From contig NZ_WXEX01000001.1 of assembly GCF_009877435.1 (NCBI RefSeq), forward strand, positions 1 through 64,000: DNA of 64,000 bases, written 5' to 3'. The notes under the pieces are model-generated. The model worked only from the letters and a program-made list of their open reading frames with translations. It searched no databases and was not told where the DNA came from. A program made the translations under genes and the position numbers. This DNA comes from Heliomicrobium gestii (GTDB lineage: Bacteria > Bacillota > Desulfitobacteriia > Heliobacteriales > Heliobacteriaceae). Positions 42,086 through 50,517 of the stretch are shown here, piece by piece; the first letter of the stretch is position 1, and the number at the start of each line of letters is the position of its first letter.

Positions 42086-42794
42086 GCCGTTCATTGAGAT
42101 GCCAGCCGATGGCGAGGACGAGGACGGTCACAACAGCGGCGACCAGTGTTTCTTCTAATAGAAGCGGTGATACCCCGATGTTTTTCAGGAAGGCGAAGAT
42201 GATGGGATCATGAATCAGCATTTTCCCGGCAGACCAGCCGAGGATGCCGGAGCCGCCATAGAGGATCAGGGGGAAGCGATCGATCAGAGTGAGGAAGAGG
42301 CGGCTGCCGTAGACGACGAGGGGAATGCTGACAAGGAGACCGAACCAGAGCAGACCCGGTTTGCCCTGGGAAACGCCGGCCACCGCCAGGACATTGTCGA
42401 GGGACATGACGGCGTCAGCGATGATGATGGTTTGAATGGCTTGCCAGAGGCGATCCGGTCCGGCCACATCGCCGTGATCGTTTTCCTGGATCAAGAGTTT
42501 GACGGCGATCCACATGAGCAGGAGCGCGCCCGCCGCTTGCAGCAGGGGCACCTGCAGGAGATAAATGATCAGCGCGCCCAGGATCATGCGCAAGCCGATG
42601 GCGCCTGCTGTACCCCAGACGATGCCTTTGGTGCGCAGTTCCGGCGGCAGGTTGCGGCAGGCCATGGCGATCAGGATGGCGTTGTCGCCGCTGAGGATCA
42701 GGTCAATCAAAATGATGCTGCCGACGGCCATCCAAAAGGCAGGATCGGAAAAATCGCTGAGCCTAATGCCGCTGAGTTGGCTGAGCAGTTCCAA
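42054..42794 (-). CDS. terC: TerC family integral membrane protein (manganese-associated type)
   Basis: 246 aa, about seven membrane helices with the TerC-family acidic motifs LILSGDNAILIAMA and ADAVMSLDNVLAVAG, whose Asp/Asn residues are thought to line the metal path. YjbE/YceF-type TerC proteins are implicated in Mn(II) efflux or in metallating exported proteins; the riboswitch upstream agrees with that. The TTG at 42794 is preferred because AAGGAG sits eight bases before it; the GTG at 42803 overlaps that site. It is separate from htpX. Confidence 0.9.
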   Translation of the reverse strand: MELLSQLSGIRLSDFSDPAFWMAVGSIILIDLILSGDNAILIAMACRNLPPELRTKGIVWGTAGAIGLRMILGALIIYLLQVPLLQAAGALLLMWIAVKLLIQENDHGDVAGPDRLWQAIQTIIIADAVMSLDNVLAVAGVSQGKPGLLWFGLLVSIPLVVYGSRLFLTLIDRFPLILYGGSGILGWSAGKMLIHDPIIFAFLKNIGVSPLLLEETLVAAVVTVLVLAIGWHLNERQKKKTVLEKN

Positions 42795-42842
42795 GCGGGG
42801 CACTCCTTTCCAGACACTGTCACCGTTTTCCTTTTTGCTATA

Positions 42843-42992
42843 TATAAAAAGACCTTTGACTCAAAGTGATTGCACTTTGAATCAAAGGTCTTGCTAGCGA
42901 AGGTTCGCCCTGGCGGCCAGGTTCATGGAACCGGTTGTTGACCGACCAGTAGGAAGCTACTCCCCTTTGAAAAACCATTCAGTTTTCTGGAT
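42843..42992 (-). promoter_or_regulatory. yybP-ykoY manganese riboswitch with terminator, controlling terC
   Basis: Read on the minus strand, the leader has the family core: TCAAAGGGGAGTAGC at 42970-42956, then a variable arm, then GCAAGACCTTTGA (42894-42882). P1 forms between 42970-42964 (TCAAAGG) and 42888-42882 (CCTTTGA). The same CCTTTGA also starts a 20-bp terminator stem (42892-42873 with 42868-42849) that ends in TTTTTATATA. P1 and terminator are therefore mutually exclusive: Mn(II) binding should stabilise P1 and allow read-through into terC, a ligand-ON switch. Confidence 0.88.
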
Positions 42993-42998
42993 GGCTAT

Positions 42999-43027
42999 AG
43001 TATATCCCAGGATTCCTCGAAGATCAA
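42999..43027 (-). promoter_or_regulatory. Promoter of the terC riboswitch transcript
   Basis: Minus strand: TTGATC (43022-43027), a 17-base spacer, TATACT (42999-43004). The start would be near 42992, about 20 bases before the aptamer. Confidence 0.65.
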
Positions 43028-43124
43028 GCGCAGCTTTGAATTCGCTTCAACATGTACTTGAACCCGCAAGTGTTTACGGATAAAATGACAGGGGGTTCTT
43101 CCACTGATTCTGCTTTTTTCGCAG

Positions 43125-43154
43125 TTATTCGACAATTCCCAGAACATCGAATAA
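43125..43154 (+). promoter_or_regulatory. Candidate operator upstream of the CoA-transferase gene
   Basis: Perfect inverted repeat TTATTCGA (43125-43132) / TCGAATAA (43147-43154), half-site centres 22 bp apart (two helix turns), ending four bases before the -35. The position suits an activator or a repressor; no regulator is identified. The rest of 43030-43124 shows nothing. Confidence 0.4.
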
Positions 43155-43157
43155 GTG

Positions 43158-43186
43158 TTGAAATTCACAAACGCCTATGCTACAGT
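43158..43186 (+). promoter_or_regulatory. Sigma-A-type promoter of the CoA-transferase gene
   Basis: TTGAAA (43158-43163), 17-base spacer, TACAGT (43181-43186), about 60 bases before the start codon. Confidence 0.55.
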
Positions 43187-43249
43187 TAAAGTGTTCTAGT
43201 GGTCTGATCATTGTACCATACAACGATTTTTTGTGGGGGGTTCGGAGTA

Positions 43250-44767
43250 ATGCTCTCGCAGCGTTTGCGAAACGAATCATTGAAAGAACGGATTATGTCT
43301 GCCGAACAGGCCGCCATGCTGATCGAAGACGGCATGACGCTGGGTCTCAGCGGCTTTACGCCTGCTGGCGACGCCAAGGTGGTTCCCCTCGCCCTTGTCG
43401 AACGAGTCAAAGAAGAAGGGGTTCCCTTCAAGGTCAACATCTTCACCGGTGCTTCCATCAATTCGAAAGTGGACACCCTGTTATCCGACGCGGGCTTGGT
43501 CAATATGCGCCTGCCCTACCAGTCGGACAAAGGGATGCGCAAAAACCTCAATTCGGGCAAAGTCCACTATATGGATCAGCATCTTTCCCATACCGCTGAG
43601 TTCCTCCGCTCCGGCGCGCTACCCCCTGTCGATGTGGCGATCGTTGAAGTCGTCGCCATCACCGAAGAGGGTCACCTCGTTCTCAGCACCGCTGTCGGCA
43701 ACACCCCCATTTTCGCCGATATGGCCCATACCATCATTGTGGAACTGAACCTGGCCCAACCGCTGATCCTGGAAGGGCTTCACGATATCTACATGCCGGC
43801 GCCTCATGGCGATCGTGACCCGATTCCTCTGAAACACCCTGGCGATCGCATCGGCACGACTGTTGTCTCCATCGACCCTGAGAAAATCAAAGCCATTGTC
43901 GTCACCAATCAGCCCGATGTGACGGCCGATATGGCGCCTGCTGATGAAGATACGGCCACCATGGCCAACAACCTGATTGATTTCCTGCGCAAGGAAGTCG
44001 AAGCAGGCCGTCTCGGAACCAGCCTGGCCCCGCTGCAGTCCGGTGTCGGATCTGTCGCCAACGCCGTCTTCTACGGCTTCCTCGACACCGAGTTCACCGA
44101 CCTGGAGGTCTACTCGGAAGTGCTCCAGGATGCCGTCTTTGAACTGATGGACGCCGGCAAGATCAAGATGGCTTCCGGTTGCTCCCTCACCATCTCCCCG
44201 GCCAAGCATGATGAAGTGATGGAAAACCTGGATAAGTACCGCGACCGCCTTGTTCTGCGGCCCCAGGAACTGTCCAACAACCCCGAGATCGCCCGCCGTC
44301 TCGGACTGATCGCCATCAACACGGCCATCGAGGTCGACATTTACGGCAACGTCAACTCGACCCATATCATGGGCACCCAGATGATGAACGGCATCGGCGG
44401 CTCCGGTGACTTTGCCCGCAACGCCCGCCTCACCTTCTTCTGCACCAAGTCGACCGCCAAAGATGACAAGATCTCCAGCATCGTGCCCATGGTCTCCCAT
44501 TGCGACCACACGGAGCATGACGTCGATGTCATCGTCACCGAACAAGGCCTCGCCGACCTGCGCGGCCTCAGCCCCCGCCAGCGGGCCTTGGCGATCATCG
44601 AAAACTGCGCTCACCCCGATTACAAACCGCAACTGCTGGCCTACTATGAAGAGGCCCTTCAGCGCGGCGGTCACACGCCTCACGTCATCGAAAAAGCCCT
44701 CTCCTGGCACGCCAAATTCGTCAAAGAAGGCACCATGAAGGCCACGAATCAAGGCGAAACCAAATAA
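43250..44767 (+). CDS. Acetyl-CoA hydrolase/transferase family protein (succinyl-CoA:acetate CoA-transferase type)
   Basis: 505 aa, the length of AarC/Cat1-type class I CoA-transferases. Both halves are present: the N-terminal LGLSGFTPAGDAKVVP and the C-terminal oxyanion and CoA loops MNGIGGSGDFARNARL. Next come VSHCDHTEHDVDVIVTEQGLADLRGL. The members exchange CoA between succinyl-CoA or other acyl-CoAs and acetate, allowing acetate assimilation or energy recovery; exact substrates cannot be read. The ATG at 43250 is used; GGGGGG lies about 12 bases upstream. Monocistronic with its own promoter, candidate operator and terminator. Confidence 0.9.
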   Translation: MLSQRLRNESLKERIMSAEQAAMLIEDGMTLGLSGFTPAGDAKVVPLALVERVKEEGVPFKVNIFTGASINSKVDTLLSDAGLVNMRLPYQSDKGMRKNLNSGKVHYMDQHLSHTAEFLRSGALPPVDVAIVEVVAITEEGHLVLSTAVGNTPIFADMAHTIIVELNLAQPLILEGLHDIYMPAPHGDRDPIPLKHPGDRIGTTVVSIDPEKIKAIVVTNQPDVTADMAPADEDTATMANNLIDFLRKEVEAGRLGTSLAPLQSGVGSVANAVFYGFLDTEFTDLEVYSEVLQDAVFELMDAGKIKMASGCSLTISPAKHDEVMENLDKYRDRLVLRPQELSNNPEIARRLGLIAINTAIEVDIYGNVNSTHIMGTQMMNGIGGSGDFARNARLTFFCTKSTAKDDKISSIVPMVSHCDHTEHDVDVIVTEQGLADLRGLSPRQRALAIIENCAHPDYKPQLLAYYEEALQRGGHTPHVIEKALSWHAKFVKEGTMKATNQGETK

Positions 44768-44786
44768 GCAGCATTCCAGACGATAG

Positions 44787-44825
44787 GAGAGCCGATCCGA
44801 AAGCAGGATCGGCTCTCTTTTTTTC
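44787..44825 (+). terminator. Terminator after the CoA-transferase gene
   Basis: Perfect 12-bp stem GAGAGCCGATCC / GGATCGGCTCTC and eight Ts. Confidence 0.93.
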
Positions 44826-44989
44826 TGTTCTATGCAGGTTTGCTTGTTTCACCGGCGTCAACCTGCGCCCCATTGTCGATTATCCCTTGTTGTCGAAGAA
44901 TGCCGATGCTAGACTAATCACATTGGACATTTTTCCGCTGAAGCACCGCCATTGTGGGATTGCTGTTCGCTTTGAAAGAGGGTTTGCCG

Positions 44990-46180
44990 ATGACGAAAAA
45001 AAGCGCAATTGAAGAAATTCAGGCCCTGCGGGGCGTCGCTTTTCTGGGCGTCGCTTTGCAGCATACGCTTGGCGCCTTTATCCACCGGCCCGATCTCACC
45101 AGGGGAGACGCTGTGGCCTATGCGTTCCTGTTCACCCTGGCGAAGCTGGCTGTGCCGGCCTTCGTCTTTATCACCGGCATGGTCGTCCTGTACAATTACT
45201 ACGACCAACTGGACTATCCCCGTTTTCTCTGGCGAAGGATCCAGGAGATCCTGATTCCCTATCTCGCCTGGACCGTTTTTTACAGTTTTTACGCCGGACC
45301 GCCACCGGAATCGGCGGTCTCATGGGCTCGCGATTTGGCAAGAAATCTGCTCACCGGCGATGGCAGTTATCACTTATGGTTCGTCGTCATGATCTTTCAG
45401 TTTTACCTCCTTTATCCGATTTTTCGGTGGGGATTTCGTCACATCGGAGAAAGGGCGGCCCGCTCCAGCCGTGGGTTGGTTGCGCTGATGAGCCTGCTCG
45501 GCATCGGTTATCTGGTCCTTACCTGGTTGTCCTACTCGGTCATCCCGAATGTGGGGGAGCCGCTGGCGCTTTCAAAAGTATGGCAATTATTCAGCGATTA
45601 CCGCGACCGCACCTTTCTCTTTTGGTTCTTCTATTTTATCCTGGGCGGCGCCGCCGGCTTGGCGGTGAGCCGGTGGCGCCAATGGACGACCCAGGCGCTG
45701 TGGTGGAATGGCGCCCTTTTCGCCGTGCTCTTTCTGTGGGTGACGAGGCAACTGGTGGCCGGGATCACCGAGGGGGCCGAGGGGGTTATCATGGATGTCA
45801 ATGTGGCCACCTCTCTGCGTCCGTCTGTCGCCCTCTACTCGGTGAGTGTGATCGTCCTGGCCTACGGCCTGGCAACGCGGTGGCGCTACTCAGGCGATCC
45901 CCTGAGCCGGGTCATGCATCTGTTGGGGCGCCACTCCTATGGCCTATACCTGGCCCATGCCTTCACCTTGGATCTGACGGCCAGGGCGATCCGGCCCTAT
46001 GTACATAACCTGACGCCGCTGCCGGCCATGACGATTACCTTCATCGGTTGTGTGGCCGGAGCGCTTACGCTGACCCTACTGCTCGGGCGGATGCCGCGAG
46101 GGGAATGGCTCGTCGGATCAAAGGCGCGCCGCAAGCCCTCTGCCAAAGCGGCATCGACATCGGGAACAGCAAATTTTTGA
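44990..46180 (+). CDS. Acyltransferase 3 family membrane protein
   Basis: 396 aa, about ten membrane helices, OafA/WecH-like. The start EIQALRGVAFLGVALQHTLG holds the family's catalytic-region Arg and His (LRG ... QH), and helices follow at GMVVLYNYY, PYLAWTVFYSFY, WFVVMIFQFYLLYP and later. Such proteins acetylate or succinylate surface sugars from acyl-CoA; the acceptor is unknown. The ATG at 44990 has AAGAGGG about eight bases upstream. A basic C-terminal tail (GSKARRKPSAKAA) probably lies inside the cell. The 240 bases after it hold no gene. Confidence 0.85.
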   Translation: MTKKSAIEEIQALRGVAFLGVALQHTLGAFIHRPDLTRGDAVAYAFLFTLAKLAVPAFVFITGMVVLYNYYDQLDYPRFLWRRIQEILIPYLAWTVFYSFYAGPPPESAVSWARDLARNLLTGDGSYHLWFVVMIFQFYLLYPIFRWGFRHIGERAARSSRGLVALMSLLGIGYLVLTWLSYSVIPNVGEPLALSKVWQLFSDYRDRTFLFWFFYFILGGAAGLAVSRWRQWTTQALWWNGALFAVLFLWVTRQLVAGITEGAEGVIMDVNVATSLRPSVALYSVSVIVLAYGLATRWRYSGDPLSRVMHLLGRHSYGLYLAHAFTLDLTARAIRPYVHNLTPLPAMTITFIGCVAGALTLTLLLGRMPRGEWLVGSKARRKPSAKAASTSGTANF

Positions 46181-46422
46181 TTCGAGAACAGCGGTGGCGT
46201 TGTCGTTGGAACCCATTGCGCCGCTGGGAGGAGCGTGCTGCTGTCGTATAAACATACGGGAATGGCATATTGATGGACAAACAGGCATATGATTTCCATA
46301 AAAAAGCAAGAACTGTGTACCTTCCGTGGCGCTCCCTCAACAAGCGTTGCCAGGATCAAGGTTATTTTGGAAAAAACTGTTGATAATTCTGTGGATAATG
46401 TGAATAGTTGGGAGGAAGCGGC

Positions 46423-47199
46423 TTGAAAGTCGGACTTTTACAGTTTACCGTGCGCGGCGGCGATCGGAAGGCGAATGAGGAGACGGTGGCGCGGTATATG
46501 GCAGAGGCCCGTGAACACCGTCCCGAAGTGTTGGTGCTGCCGGAGATGTGGACGACGGGCTACGATTTGATCAATCTGGCGGCGTTGGCCGATGACGGAG
46601 CGCCCTATGGCGATCTGCTCGTCCGCTGGGCCAGCGAGACAGGGGCCACAATCGTCGGGGGCTCATCCCCCGTGGGTGTCGCCGGGCGTTTCGCCAACAC
46701 CCTCTATGCCTACACCCCAGAGGGAGAACGCATTCTTTCCTATGAAAAAGCGCATCTCTTTGGCCTCATGGGGGAGGATCGCTACCTCGCTGCCGGTTCC
46801 GCTGCCGGCAACTTTTCTATCGGCGAGGTTCCCTGCGGCGCTGTGATCTGTTATGACCTGCGGTTTCCCGAATGGATTCGCAAGACCGTTCTCGCCGGTT
46901 GCGAGATCCTCTTCATTCCCGCCCAGTGGCCCCTTTCCCGGCTAGATCACTGGCGGATCCTGTTGCAAGCCCGAGCCATTGAAAACCAGTGCTATGTTGT
47001 CGCCTGCAACCGAACCGGAGCCGACGAAAAAGGCGTCGCTTTTGCCGGTCATTCCATGGTCATCGACCCCTGGGGGACGCCTGTCGTTGAGGCTGGCGAA
47101 GAGGAAGGATGGCTCTGGGCGGAGATCGAGCGAGAAAAGGTAGGCCGAGTTCGCCGAAAAATGACTGTTTTTGCTGATCGGCGAGTGGATCTGTACTAA
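46423..47199 (+). CDS. Carbon-nitrogen hydrolase (nitrilase superfamily, omega-amidase-like)
   Basis: 258 aa with the complete Glu-Lys-Cys triad: Glu in VLPEMWTTGYDL, Lys in SYEKAHLFG and Cys in VICYDLRFPEW. The set resembles YafV/Nit2 omega-amidases, which hydrolyse 2-oxoglutaramate or 2-oxosuccinamate in methionine salvage or glutamine transamination; specificity is inferred. TTG start with GGGAGG seven bases upstream; the frame extends to 46408 through the ribosome site. A single perfect DnaA-box sequence (TGTGGATAA, 46390-46398) lies 25 bases before the start. Confidence 0.9.
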   Translation: MKVGLLQFTVRGGDRKANEETVARYMAEAREHRPEVLVLPEMWTTGYDLINLAALADDGAPYGDLLVRWASETGATIVGGSSPVGVAGRFANTLYAYTPEGERILSYEKAHLFGLMGEDRYLAAGSAAGNFSIGEVPCGAVICYDLRFPEWIRKTVLAGCEILFIPAQWPLSRLDHWRILLQARAIENQCYVVACNRTGADEKGVAFAGHSMVIDPWGTPVVEAGEEEGWLWAEIEREKVGRVRRKMTVFADRRVDLY

Positions 47200-47207
47200 T
47201 TTTGCCA

Positions 47208-47236
47208 TTGCTCGTCTCTACGACGAAACGTATAAT
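47208..47236 (+). promoter_or_regulatory. Sigma-A-type promoter before the phosphodiester glycosidase gene
   Basis: TTGCTC (47208-47213), 17-base spacer, TATAAT (47231-47236), 43 bases before the start codon. Confidence 0.55.
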
Positions 47237-47279
47237 CTAAGATGTGGAAATGTCTGTTTGATTTGCGGGGGGGACCTGG

Positions 47280-48257
47280 TTGAAATCGTTTATCAAAAAA
47301 GCAGCCCTCTTCATCGTCATCAATGTCGTGGTGGGCGTGATCCTGGGACCGTTGCTCCTGTTCTACGGTCCCGTTCCTTCGTTGCGGCAGATGGTGGTCG
47401 GCTCGATCATGACGTCGCGTCATGGCTTTGTGGCCGAGTGGTTTTTATCGGAAGAGCGCATCAAGGAGATCTTGGGCCAATCAGAGGTCGAGGATATCCG
47501 CTCGACTCTGTTCAACGGCGTCACAGTGGCCCATGCCAAAGGCTCTGATCGCATCGAGGTGGAGGATATCCAGGGTCACCGTTTTACGGGCAAGGTGATG
47601 ATCGTCCACGACCCGGCGCGGGTCAAGGTGGCTGTGTCGTCGAAACTGGGCGAAGCCGGCGAAACCGTTCCTGAGATGGCCCAGCGCGAAGGCGCTGTGG
47701 CGGCCGTCAACGGCGGCGGCTTTGTCGATCCCAACGGGCAAGGCAACGGCGCCTATCCTGACGGTGTTACCGTCAGCCGGGGCCAGTTCATCTCTGTCAT
47801 CGACGAAGACCAGAAAGAAAACATCATCGGCATCACCAAGAAAGGCCAGATGATCGTGGGCCGCTATTCGGCGCGGGAACTGCGCGGCATGGATGTGGGC
47901 GAGGTGGTCACCTTTGGTCCGCCCTTGATCGTCAATGGCAAGCCGACGATCACCTCCGGTGACGGCGGCTGGGGCGTAGCGCCCCGTACCGGCATCGGCC
48001 AGCGGGCAGACGGCGCCATCATCATGGTCGTCATCGACGGTCGCCAGATCGGTTCCATCGGCGCGACGCTGCGGGAGTTGCAGGATTTGTTGCTCAAATA
48101 CGGCGCGGTGACGGCGGGCAACCTTGATGGCGGCGCGTCGACGACGATGGTTTATAATGGCAAGGTGATCAACCAGCCGTCGAGCGTCTTCGGGATCCGC
48201 TACATTCCGACAAGCTTCGTCGTCTTGCCTGCGAAGCAGTCCAAGGGAGGAATCTGA
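47280..48257 (+). CDS. Phosphodiester glycosidase (NAGPA-domain) family exported protein
   Basis: 325 aa. One N-terminal membrane anchor (about 6-30), a linker, then the NAGPA domain (about 95-320): AAVNGGGFVDPNG, VTFGPPLIVNGKP, ADGAIIMVVIDGRQ, and AGNLDGGASTTMVYNG. The domain is named for mammalian N-acetylglucosamine-1-phosphodiester alpha-N-acetylglucosaminidase. Bacterial members cleave sugar-phosphodiester links, and one (YoeB/SpoIID-associated contexts aside) is often found with spore or wall polymers. TTG start with GGGGGGAC upstream. It is two bases from the next gene, so the pair form an operon; the target may be a wall teichoic-type polymer, which is inference. Confidence 0.87.
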   Translation: MKSFIKKAALFIVINVVVGVILGPLLLFYGPVPSLRQMVVGSIMTSRHGFVAEWFLSEERIKEILGQSEVEDIRSTLFNGVTVAHAKGSDRIEVEDIQGHRFTGKVMIVHDPARVKVAVSSKLGEAGETVPEMAQREGAVAAVNGGGFVDPNGQGNGAYPDGVTVSRGQFISVIDEDQKENIIGITKKGQMIVGRYSARELRGMDVGEVVTFGPPLIVNGKPTITSGDGGWGVAPRTGIGQRADGAIIMVVIDGRQIGSIGATLRELQDLLLKYGAVTAGNLDGGASTTMVYNGKVINQPSSVFGIRYIPTSFVVLPAKQSKGGI

Positions 48258-48259
48258 CG

Positions 48260-49438
48260 ATGAATAAAGCCATCAAAGCCATCGGCTCGATGGTTCTCGC
48301 AGCGGTCCTCCTGCAAGGCAGCGTCTTTTGGGGACTTGAGAAGTGGGCCGCCCAGGCCGTCAATCCCGACGATCACCGGTTGCCGATTGCGAAAAGCCAG
48401 TGGCGTCAACTCAAAGTGAATACGCCCCTCGACAAGGCGCGGCAGTTTTCCCTGTCCTATAAAGGGGAGTATTTGGTCTGGAATGACGGCGATGGCTTCA
48501 CCGTCTGGGATATTGATCAGGAGCGACCCTTTTACAGCGAGAAGATGCCGCCGGGCCAGCGGGTGGCGCTGGTGCAGTGGATGAATGACCGCAACCGCCT
48601 GTTGCTGATTACGGAACAGTCGGCGGCGCCGGTCAACCTGCCGGCGGCTTCCTCGGCAAAAGGAAAAACGGCCAACCAGGTGTTGGCCGATTCGATGAAC
48701 CATGTTGACAAGCGCCCCTTGCCGAGCAATCCTTCCTCCAAGCAGTTGGAGTTCTCCTTCCTCAACGCTGACGGCGGGCAACGGATCTTTTCCACGCGCA
48801 TCCGCGGCTTGACTGCCGCTGACGAGGTCAAGGAAGCCGTCGTGTCGACCCAATCGAACCTCCTCTACCTGACCCTCGGCGACTCTCGCCAGACGACAGC
48901 CCTCTACCGGGTGGACATCCAGCATGAGGCCAATAAGATCGCCTTGCGTGGAGGCACCAATGTGGAGCGCCTTACGGTCAGTCCGGCCCAGGGGCAGGTC
49001 TACGCTGAGTTTTGGAGCGGCGACAGTTCCAGCAAACCCTTGGTCCAGGGGATCAAGGGGGTTCAGTTGACCAGCCCGGCGGCTGGACAGGCGCTGAACT
49101 ACATGCTCATCGGCACAGACGCCAAAAACAACCTCTACCTGGGGCAGGGTACGGGCCATCAGGTGCAGGAACTGTGGGTGTGGAACGGCAAGAAACTGGA
49201 GAAGAGCATCCGCCTGCCGGAGACGGCGCATCGCGACCGGATGGCCGTCGGGCCGGAGGGCCAGTTGGTCGTCATGGACGAGCCGAAATCCATGTTGAAG
49301 GTCTACCCCAAGGGCAGCGAGAGCCCGTCGGTCTTTTCCTTTGACGCGGGCGCTCGCCTGATCAACAGCGATGAACATTTTGTAGGGCTCCTTCGCGCCG
49401 GCGCTTCCGGCGGCGACTTATGGCTGCTTTCGTTTTGA
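48260..49438 (+). CDS. Exported beta-propeller-like protein, function unknown
   Basis: 392 aa. N-terminal signal or anchor (MNKAIKAIGSMVLAAVLLQG), then a long series of short beta-strand units with WD-like spacing (GEYLVWNDGDGFTVWDID, RNRLLLITEQ, SNLLYLTLGDSRQTTALYRVDI, NNLYLGQGTGHQVQELWVWNG). No catalytic motif is evident. It is almost fused to the phosphodiester glycosidase gene (two-base gap, GGGAGG ribosome site), so it is probably its binding or sensing partner at the cell surface. It converges with coaX at 49473. Confidence 0.78.
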   Translation: MNKAIKAIGSMVLAAVLLQGSVFWGLEKWAAQAVNPDDHRLPIAKSQWRQLKVNTPLDKARQFSLSYKGEYLVWNDGDGFTVWDIDQERPFYSEKMPPGQRVALVQWMNDRNRLLLITEQSAAPVNLPAASSAKGKTANQVLADSMNHVDKRPLPSNPSSKQLEFSFLNADGGQRIFSTRIRGLTAADEVKEAVVSTQSNLLYLTLGDSRQTTALYRVDIQHEANKIALRGGTNVERLTVSPAQGQVYAEFWSGDSSSKPLVQGIKGVQLTSPAAGQALNYMLIGTDAKNNLYLGQGTGHQVQELWVWNGKKLEKSIRLPETAHRDRMAVGPEGQLVVMDEPKSMLKVYPKGSESPSVFSFDAGARLINSDEHFVGLLRAGASGGDLWLLSF

Positions 49439-49472
49439 ACGGGCCGGGTGAAGCCCCTCGATACCGCGCCGT

Positions 49473-50285
49473 TTAGCGGGGCGGACTCAGCCGCCGCGAT
49501 AAGACGGCGGGGCGATTCCGCTCATAGAGCAGTCGCAAGCCCTCCAGCGTCAGTGAGGGATGAATATGATCCACGGCGGCGCAGCCACGGCCGATCAACT
49601 CGCCGAAACCGCCGGTGGCGACAACCTTGATGGGGGAATCCGATGATTCCCCCATTTCCTGTTTAAACCGCCGCACCAGCCCGTCCACCATGCCCACATA
49701 GCCGTAGTAGATGCCCGACTGCATGCCGGCGACGGTGTTTTTGCCGATGGCCTGTTCCGGCTCGGTGATTTCCACACGGGGAAGTTTGGCGGCATGAGCG
49801 ACGAGCGCCTCTACTGATATGCCGATACCCGGGCAGATCACCCCGCCGAGGAAGTCTCCTTTTTCGTTGACGGCGCAGACGGTCGTCGCCGTCCCCAGAT
49901 CGACGATGATCACGGGACCGCCGTAAAGGTGATAGGCGGCGACGGCGTTGACGATCCGATCGGGACCGAGGCCGCGAGGGTCGTCGATCTTGATGTTGAG
50001 CCCCGTCTTGATGCCCGGTTGGACAAGCAGCGGTTGCAGGCTCCAGTAGTCGCGGAACATCTTGACGAGGACCGGGTTGACAGGGGGGACGACGGAGGAG
50101 ATGGCTACCCGGTCGATGTCTCCCGGCGCGATCGCTTTGGCTTCCATCGCCTCGAGCATGAGGATGCGGTATTCATCGACCGTCTTGCGCCGGTCGGTGG
50201 CCAAGCGCCAGAAGGCCTTTTGTTCATCGCCCTCAAAGACGGCGCAGACGATATTGGTGTTGCCGATGTCCAGAACGAGCAGCAA
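49473..50285 (-). CDS. coaX: Type III pantothenate kinase
   Basis: First step of coenzyme A synthesis, ATP + pantothenate to 4'-phosphopantothenate. 270 aa, ASKHA fold. Phosphate motif LVLDIGNTNIV at the N-terminus, then SSVVPPVN, GPDRIVNAVAAYHLYGGP, and the second phosphate loop IIVDLGTATTVCAV; ATGGFGELIG near the end. The type III form is not feedback-inhibited by CoA. TTG start with GGGAGG seven bases upstream; the frame extends further to 50531 without support. Divergent from the MBL-fold gene. Confidence 0.93.
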   Translation of the reverse strand: MLLVLDIGNTNIVCAVFEGDEQKAFWRLATDRRKTVDEYRILMLEAMEAKAIAPGDIDRVAISSVVPPVNPVLVKMFRDYWSLQPLLVQPGIKTGLNIKIDDPRGLGPDRIVNAVAAYHLYGGPVIIVDLGTATTVCAVNEKGDFLGGVICPGIGISVEALVAHAAKLPRVEITEPEQAIGKNTVAGMQSGIYYGYVGMVDGLVRRFKQEMGESSDSPIKVVATGGFGELIGRGCAAVDHIHPSLTLEGLRLLYERNRPAVLSRRLSPPR

Positions 50286-50517
50286 GCGAATTCCTCCCAG
50301 TGTCGCTGGTCGCGTATTGATTTGGCGAAACCCTCGCGTATGTGTGACGTCTTCAATTTCGCTATGGTCATAGTCTAGCGGGAACTTGTCGCCAAGGCAA
50401 TGTTCTTCCGCTGAAGTGACCCTGTGGCAACTGGCCGAGCAGGAGAGGACAGTAGTTTTCACGAAAATGGAAAGACTACCAATGTCGCGATTGTGACGTC
50501 GTTGAAAGGAGTCTGCC

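Noticed and set aside
44885-44897. 0A box (TTGTCGAA) upstream of the acyltransferase gene
   Set aside because: A single 7-base match with no sporulation link; expected by chance in a window of this size.
46390-46398. Perfect DnaA box, possible replication origin
   Set aside because: Only one box, no AT-rich unwinding region and no dnaA or dnaN nearby; best read as chance or a single regulatory site.
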